Shown: positions 7,909 to 9,603 of the stretch, piece after piece
How positions within the stretch are numbered: the stretch's first letter is position 1
How the letters are laid out: the number at the start of each line of letters is the position of its first letter
Source: Comamonadaceae bacterium CG_4_10_14_3_um_filter_60_75
Lineage (GTDB): Bacteria > Pseudomonadota > Gammaproteobacteria > Burkholderiales > Burkholderiaceae_C
DNA length: 9,603 bases
Assembly (NCBI GenBank): GCA_002784245.1
Contig: PFKL01000236.1
Coordinates: 1-9,603 of the forward strand
Direction: 5' to 3'
Translations under genes and position numbers: made by a program
The notes under the pieces: model-generated
Seen by the model: the letters and a program-made list of their open reading frames with translations, nothing else
Told to the model about the DNA's origin: nothing
Databases searched by the model: none

Positions 7909-8006
7909 GACGAATCAGTCGGGTGATGCGCTTTGCGGAGGTCAAGGCGGAGCCCGCGCAGCGGGCGGGGGACACGTAGCAAAGCGCGTCGCCCGGCTGA
8001 TTCATC
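7909..8006. repeat. 98-bp imperfect palindrome with 28-nt arms and an apical hairpin
   Basis: The left arm (7909-7936) and right arm (7979-8006) are inverted copies matching at 24 of 28 positions, including an uninterrupted 9-nt core GCGCTTTGC / GCAAAGCGC next to the loop. The 42-nt spacer contains its own perfect hairpin, GCCCGC (7952-7957) with GCGGGC (7961-7966) and loop GCA, flanked by purine-rich sequence. In plus-strand RNA, three of the four arm differences (7919/7996, 7924/7991, 7927/7988) are U-G wobbles and one (7911/8004) is C-A. In minus-strand RNA, three are A-C mismatches and one is G-U. The plus-sense transcript, the prfC direction, therefore folds better. It resembles the extragenic palindromes dispersed in many bacterial genomes, but only one copy is in the window, so repeat-family membership is inference. 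The integron attC core consensus is not present. Confidence 0.75.
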
Positions 8007-8034
8007 AAAGCCCGTGATGCAACCCTCGCCCTGG

Positions 8035-8086
8035 CATGTCGCCCGCAACACCTGCATTGCACCGCCATCGCCATGCAGCAGACATG
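8035..8086. other. Nested short inverted repeats upstream of prfC
   Basis: An outer pair CATGTC (8035-8040) / GACATG (8081-8086) encloses an inner pair CTGCAT (8052-8057) / ATGCAG (8073-8078). The two right arms are only 2 nt apart, but the left arms are separated by 11 nt, so a combined stem would carry an asymmetric internal loop. Six-base pairs of this kind can arise by chance in several hundred bases. The position, about 95 nt before the prfC start, would allow a leader structure or a binding site, but nothing identifies which. Confidence 0.25.
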
Positions 8087-8179
8087 TGTGACCCCTTTAA
8101 AATCAGCCACTCCAGCAGTTTTCCATGCTGCAACGCTGCCAGCGCCATCCCTAACGCGCCTTTGACCCGAGAAAACCCC

Positions 8180-9603
8180 GTGACCTACGCCTTTGAAACC
8201 CGCCGCCGCCGCACCTTTGCCATCATTTCCCACCCTGACGCCGGTAAAACCACGCTGACTGAAAAACTGTTGCTGTTCTCGGGCGCGATCCAGATTGCCG
8301 GTGCCGTCAAAGGCCGCAAGGCCAGCCGCCACGCCACATCTGACTGGATGGAGATTGAAAAGCAACGCGGCATCTCGGTGGCCAGCTCGGTGATGCAGAT
8401 GGTCTACCGCGACCACGTCATCAATCTGCTCGACACCCCCGGCCACAAAGATTTTTCCGAGGACACCTACCGCGTGCTGACCGCCGTGGACTCGGCGCTG
8501 ATGGTGATCGACGCGGCCAACGGGGTCGAGTCACAAACCCGCCGCCTGATCGAAGTCTGCCGCCAGCGCGACACGCCGATCATCACCTTCGTCAACAAGA
8601 TGGACCGCGAGGTGCGTGACCCGCTGGACATTCTGGACGAGGTGGAGCGCGAACTGGGCATGCCCTGCGTGCCGATGACCTGGCCGGTTGGGCAAGGCAA
8701 GCATTTTGGCGGCATCATCAACCTGCGCACGCAGGCCATGACGGTGTTTGAATCGGGCAGTGAACGCCGCCCGCAAGACTTTGAGACCGTGCCACTGGCG
8801 CACCCCGAGGCACTGGCCGCGCGCTTTGGCCACGACTGGGTGACCGCACTGGAAAGCATGGAGCTGGCCACCGGCGCGTCGCCCACCTTCGACCGCGAGA
8901 CTTTTCTGGCGGGCAAACAAACCCCGGTGTTTTTTGGCTCGGGCGTGAACAACTTTGGTGTCATGGAGGTGCTCGACGCACTGGTCGATCTGGCGCCCTC
9001 GCCTGGTCCACGTACCAGCAGCTTTGTCGTCAACAAACAGCCGGTCGAGAAGCAAGTACAACCCGAAGACGATGCGTTTTCAGGCGTGGTGTTCAAGGTG
9101 CAGGCCAACATGGACGCCAACCACCGCGACCGCATTGCCTTTGTGCGCATTGCCAGCGGCAAATACACGCCTGGCATGAAGCTCAAGGTGATGCGCACCG
9201 GCAAAGAGCTGCGCCCGACCAGCGTAGTGACCTTCATGAGCCAGCGCCGTGAGGCGGTGGAAGAAGCCTACGCGGGTGACATCGTCGGCTTTACCACCCA
9301 CGGCGGCGTGCAGTTGGGCGACACCATCACCGACGGCTCGGTGAATCTGCTGTTCACCGGCTTGCCGTTTTTTGCCCCCGAAATGTTCAACACCGTGATT
9401 TTGCGCAACCCGCTGCGCACCAAGCAGCTGCAACAAGGCCTGGCGCAACTCGGCGAAGAAGGCGCCATCCAGGTCTTCAGGCCCGAGATGGGCGGCAACA
9501 TGCTGCTGGGTGCCGTGGGGCAATTGCAGTTTGAAGTAGTGCAGCACCGCCTGCGCGGCGAGTACGATGCCGACATTCGTCTGGAGAGCAGCCAGTACAC
9601 CGG
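8180..9603 (+). CDS. prfC: Peptide chain release factor 3 (RF3), 3'-truncated by window edge
   Basis: Translational GTPase that removes RF1 or RF2 from the ribosome after peptide release. 474 complete codons are visible with no frameshift; E. coli RF3 has 529 aa, so about 55-60 residues are missing. G-domain motifs: P-loop SHPDAGKTT (17-25), DTPGH (85-89), NKMD (139-142). Domain II begins near FSGVVFKVQANMD (300 on). Domain III contains EEGAIQVFRP (426-435) and GAVGQLQFEVV, which fit RF3 rather than EF-G or LepA. I chose the GTG at 8180 (MTYAFETRRRRTF) because the family match begins close after it. An in-frame TTG at 8162 is the only nearby alternative. The ribosome-binding site is poor, perhaps GAGAAAA at 8169-8175. 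The residue after DTPGH is K90, where E. coli has E. Transcribed away from pgm and functionally unrelated to the glycogen cluster. Confidence 0.97.
   Translation, partial: MTYAFETRRRRTFAIISHPDAGKTTLTEKLLLFSGAIQIAGAVKGRKASRHATSDWMEIEKQRGISVASSVMQMVYRDHVINLLDTPGHKDFSEDTYRVLTAVDSALMVIDAANGVESQTRRLIEVCRQRDTPIITFVNKMDREVRDPLDILDEVERELGMPCVPMTWPVGQGKHFGGIINLRTQAMTVFESGSERRPQDFETVPLAHPEALAARFGHDWVTALESMELATGASPTFDRETFLAGKQTPVFFGSGVNNFGVMEVLDALVDLAPSPGPRTSSFVVNKQPVEKQVQPEDDAFSGVVFKVQANMDANHRDRIAFVRIASGKYTPGMKLKVMRTGKELRPTSVVTFMSQRREAVEEAYAGDIVGFTTHGGVQLGDTITDGSVNLLFTGLPFFAPEMFNTVILRNPLRTKQLQQGLAQLGEEGAIQVFRPEMGGNMLLGAVGQLQFEVVQHRLRGEYDADIRLESSQYT

Larger units (their letters stand above)
7715..8179. 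other. Divergent intergenic region between pgm and prfC (465 bp)
   Basis: No gene I can support lies here. Short open frames exist on the minus strand (for example 7848-8057), but they cross the palindrome, resemble nothing known to me and have no ribosome-binding site I could identify. The region should hold the promoters of both pgm (minus) and prfC (plus), yet I find no convincing sigma70 -35/-10 pair on either strand. The best isolated -10-like word for prfC is TAAAAT at 8098-8103. The dominant feature is the 98-bp palindrome at 7909-8006. A smaller inverted repeat, GCTGGC (7870-7875) with GCCAGC (7889-7894), lies before it and another nested pair after it (8035-8086), so about 220 bp in the middle is rich in potential structure. 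Confidence 0.7.

Noticed and set aside
7909..8006. Insertion-sequence remnant or miniature transposon suggested by the inverted arms
   Set aside because: No flanking target duplication is visible around 7900-7908 and 8007-8015, and no transposase fragment is nearby. An extragenic palindrome is the simpler reading.
7901..8019. Integron attC site suggested by the large inverted repeat
   Set aside because: The outer ends do not match the inverse-core RYYYAAC or core GTTRRRY pattern, and no integrase or gene cassette is present.
8057..8103. prfC promoter from TTGCAC (8057-8062) and TAAAAT (8098-8103)
   Set aside because: The spacing is 35 nt, about twice the normal 16-18, and no better -35 lies at the right distance from TAAAAT.
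7793..8446. 217-codon minus-strand open frame spanning the pgm/prfC gap
   Set aside because: Its first third is antisense to the RF3 G domain, and the rest crosses the palindrome. No ribosome-binding site or family resemblance is evident.
8467..9547. Several minus-strand open frames (for example 8467-9237 and 9080-9547)
   Set aside because: They are antisense to prfC, whose plus-strand frame is continuous with all G motifs, so they are shadows.

Overview
This is a metabolic chromosome segment, probably from a Comamonadaceae betaproteobacterium close to Rhodoferax. That assignment rests on high G+C (my estimate about 60%), codon usage and the general look of the proteins; no rRNA or other taxonomic marker is present. 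All six protein genes are recognisable, intact across the visible part, and retain their catalytic motifs. I see no mobile element, CRISPR array, tRNA or rRNA.

Layout. Bases 1-1710 (+) hold the 3' part of glgX, the glycogen debranching enzyme, cut by the left edge. It converges, over 52 bp containing a small hairpin-forming sequence, on a four-gene minus-strand cluster. In transcription order this is pgm (7714-6053), glgC (6014-4743), glgA (4727-3279) and malQ (3277-1763). The gaps are 38, 15 and 1 nt, so this looks like one operon. Divergent from pgm, at 8180, starts prfC (peptide chain release factor 3), cut by the right edge and missing roughly its last 55-60 residues. The 465 bp between the pgm and prfC start codons holds no convincing gene. 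It does hold a striking 98-bp imperfect palindrome (7909-8006) and weaker nested inverted repeats.

How the genes work together. Pgm interconverts glucose-6-phosphate and glucose-1-phosphate, GlgC activates glucose-1-phosphate to ADP-glucose, and GlgA polymerises it into alpha-1,4-glucan. GlgX removes branches during breakdown, and MalQ recycles the short maltodextrins released. The branching enzyme (glgB) and phosphorylase (glgP) are not in the window; glgB may lie upstream of glgX. prfC belongs to translation termination and is only a neighbour.

I do not see a previously undescribed system. The least explained piece of DNA is the palindrome in the pgm/prfC intergenic region. A second point of interest is the set of substitutions in GlgC at positions that bind the activator in the E. 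coli enzyme.
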